NCBI GenBank assembly: GCA_943330925.2
Contig: CALQJP020000128.1
Coordinates: 1-7,023, forward strand
Direction: 5' to 3'
Source of the DNA: Chryseobacterium gleum
Lineage (GTDB): Bacteria; Bacteroidota; Bacteroidia; Flavobacteriales_D; Sanyastnellaceae
Length of the DNA stretch: 7,023 bases
In this document: piece after piece, positions 5,801 through 7,023 of the stretch
Position numbering within the stretch: position 1 is the first letter of the stretch
Layout of the letters: the number at the start of each line of letters is the position of its first letter
Translations under genes and position numbers: made by a program
The notes under the pieces: generated by a model
What the model was told of the DNA's origin: nothing
Database searches by the model: none
What the model saw: only the letters and a program-made list of their open reading frames with translations

Positions 5801-7006
5801 CACGGCTTCCGCCTTGAGCAGACATTCGTTGTACTCATCTTCTGCCTCGCATAATGCTGTAATAGCACCGCCTACATGGCAACTTGCCAGTTGTGAGGCA
5901 GCATCGTATTGTACACTTCGTATGACCACATTGAAATCGAAATCTCCGCCGGGTTCGATGTATCCGATAGAACCCGAATAAATTCCGCGTTCCGTTTCCT
6001 CGTGTTGCGCTATGAGATGCATGGCGCTCAACTTGGGTGCGCCTGTCATGCTGCCCATCGGAAAAGTAGCCTTTACTAAATCGACCCACGAAGTTTCAGG
6101 AGCCACATCGCATCGAATGGTTGAGACCAAATGATGCACCGTCTTGAAAGAGTGAACTCCAAACAACTCCTCAACCTGCACACTGTCGCGCTCGGCGCAA
6201 CGCGACAAATCGTTGCGCACCAAATCCACTATCATCACATTCTCGGCGCGCTCCTTTTTGCTGCTACCCAACTGCTCCTTCAAACGTGTGTCCTCCTCCG
6301 GTGTTTGACCTCTGCGCACCGTGCCCTTGATGGGTTGTGATATCACCCGATTGCCATCACGCTTCAGATAACGCTCCGGAGATGCGCACATCACATGGTG
6401 CGAACCAACTTGTGCATAGGCCGAAAAGGGCGCTTGGGTTTGATGGTAAATGCGCTTCCATACCGATGGTGCGTCTGTCAAATGTACCCGCGCCTCGAAA
6501 GGCATGCAGTAATTCAATTCGTATACATTACCGATAGCAATTTCTCGCTTCAGAGCAGCTATATGCTCTAAGTATTCGGCATGCGAAACAACCGGTTTTA
6601 AGTCTGCACCTTCAGCAAGTTCGGCAGGCTGCATCGAAAGCCAGGTGTTGAGCGAATCGTGCCAGGATCCCTTTATCACCTCCACTTTAGCGCCTCGAAT
6701 CTTAAAAAGATTGGTAGGTCGAATGAGCGTTATTTGAGGAAATGAAGATGTGCGTAATTTTTCTTCTCCAAACAGTTCGATCGAACGACGTACATCATAC
6801 CCTATCCAACCCAACACCCAACCCTCCTTTTGGGTCAACCAGGCCTGAAGCTTATCCCAATCCACAGCCTCCCCCGCAGCTACCACAAAAGAATCTTCGA
6901 TGCCCTGAGCGAGCAACGCATCACAATCTTCACGAGGAAAACGCACGTAAAAAAGACATTCCGAAGTATCCATGCGACTCAAAAGTAAAAGGAGGTTCGT
7001 TTTCAT
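5780..7006 (-). CDS. pabB: Aminodeoxychorismate synthase component I (PabB)
   Basis: PabB converts chorismate plus ammonia (supplied by the PabA glutaminase) to 4-amino-4-deoxychorismate, the precursor of p-aminobenzoate and folate, in the cytoplasm. The 408 residues cover the whole chorismate-binding fold. Landmarks are IAIGNVYELNYCMPFEA (157-173), ASPERYL (208-214), SQPIKGTVRRG (223-233), ENVMIVDLVRNDLSR (255-269), HHLVSTI (291-297), FPMGSMTGAPK (315-325), RGIYSGSIGY (340-349), FDFNVVIRS (356-364) and GGAITA (379-384), with Glu388 just after. The Lys in PIKGT (227) is the active-site lysine typical of PabB; anthranilate synthase normally has PIAGT, so TrpE is unlikely. No pabA or pabC is visible, so the partner glutaminase must be encoded elsewhere. 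The start is uncertain: the ATG at 7006 gives the longest frame, but the Met at residue 12 (ATG at 6973-6971) is a credible alternative. The gene converges on the ligase/polymerase gene and the two stops overlap by 21 bases. Confidence 0.93.
   Translation of the reverse strand: MKTNLLLLLSRMDTSECLFYVRFPREDCDALLAQGIEDSFVVAAGEAVDWDKLQAWLTQKEGWVLGWIGYDVRRSIELFGEEKLRTSSFPQITLIRPTNLFKIRGAKVEVIKGSWHDSLNTWLSMQPAELAEGADLKPVVSHAEYLEHIAALKREIAIGNVYELNYCMPFEARVHLTDAPSVWKRIYHQTQAPFSAYAQVGSHHVMCASPERYLKRDGNRVISQPIKGTVRRGQTPEEDTRLKEQLGSSKKERAENVMIVDLVRNDLSRCAERDSVQVEELFGVHSFKTVHHLVSTIRCDVAPETSWVDLVKATFPMGSMTGAPKLSAMHLIAQHEETERGIYSGSIGYIEPGGDFDFNVVIRSVQYDAASQLASCHVGGAITALCEAEDEYNECLLKAEAVLRALRG
6980..6987 (-). 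promoter_or_regulatory. Possible Bacteroidota -7 promoter box (TACTTTTG) for pabB
   Basis: On the minus strand TACTTTTG fits the Bacteroidota sigma-factor -7 consensus TAnnTTTG exactly. It ends 6 bases before the second in-frame ATG of pabB (6973-6971). Transcription from it would give a nearly leaderless message starting at residue 12 of the longest reading frame. I see no good -33 TTTG/TTG element about 20 bases upstream, so a chance match is quite possible. Confidence 0.3.
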
Positions 7007-7023
7007 TGTCTTGTTTAGAAGGA

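Noticed and set aside
5801..5830. Possible hairpin (GGC-TTCC-GCC) just after the ligase/polymerase stop as a terminator
   Set aside because: The stem is only about 3 base pairs, there is no T-tract, and the bases encode the conserved C-terminal end of PabB.
6987..6996. AAAAGGAGGT on the plus strand, a perfect Shine-Dalgarno look-alike
   Set aside because: No ATG or GTG follows at a suitable distance (only a TTG at 7006). It lies inside the 5' part of the pabB longest frame, and Bacteroidota rarely use such sites. On the minus strand it only resembles the 16S 3' end by chance.

Overview
This is a gene-dense fragment of a Bacteroidota chromosome. The assignment rests on the C-terminal part of SprA (the giant outer-membrane translocon of the type IX secretion system, T9SS, a system confined to this phylum), on the lack of Shine-Dalgarno sequences before all four visible gene starts, and on the Bacteroidota style of the PabB protein. 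A member of Flavobacteriales or a nearby order is my best guess, but I cannot place the family or genus. No mobile element, phage gene, CRISPR array, rRNA or tRNA is seen.

Layout. Positions 1-1808 (+) hold the last 601 codons of sprA; its beginning lies outside the window. After 24 bases comes a MOP/PST-type lipid-linked saccharide flippase (Wzx-like, 1833-3290). After another 31 bases comes a Wzz-type chain-length co-polymerase (3322-4353). Only 4 bases later an O-antigen ligase/polymerase superfamily protein (Wzy- or WaaL-like, 4358-5800) begins. These four genes point the same way with no visible terminator between them, so they probably form one transcription unit or the end of one. On the opposite strand, aminodeoxychorismate synthase component I (pabB, 7006-5780) runs tail-to-tail into the ligase/polymerase gene and overlaps its last 21 bases. 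No stretch longer than 31 bases lacks a coding call, apart from the 17-base right edge.

How the genes may work together. Flippase, chain-length regulator and polymerase/ligase are the three membrane components of Wzx/Wzy-dependent surface polysaccharide assembly. The flippase turns lipid-linked repeat units to the periplasmic face, the polymerase or ligase joins or transfers them, and Wzz sets chain length. SprA exports proteins through the outer membrane. In Porphyromonas, T9SS cargo is attached to a special LPS that needs Wzx/Wzy/Wzz/WaaL-type proteins. The adjacency here could therefore reflect a shared role in building a protein-polysaccharide cell surface, but that is inference. pabB belongs to folate synthesis and looks like an unrelated neighbour.

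I found no clearly undescribed system. The points most worth a second look are the linkage of sprA to polysaccharide assembly genes, the stop-start-stop-start chain at the wzz/wzy junction, the antisense tail overlap with pabB, and the uncertain pabB start, which has a Bacteroidota-type -7 box just in front of the downstream candidate.
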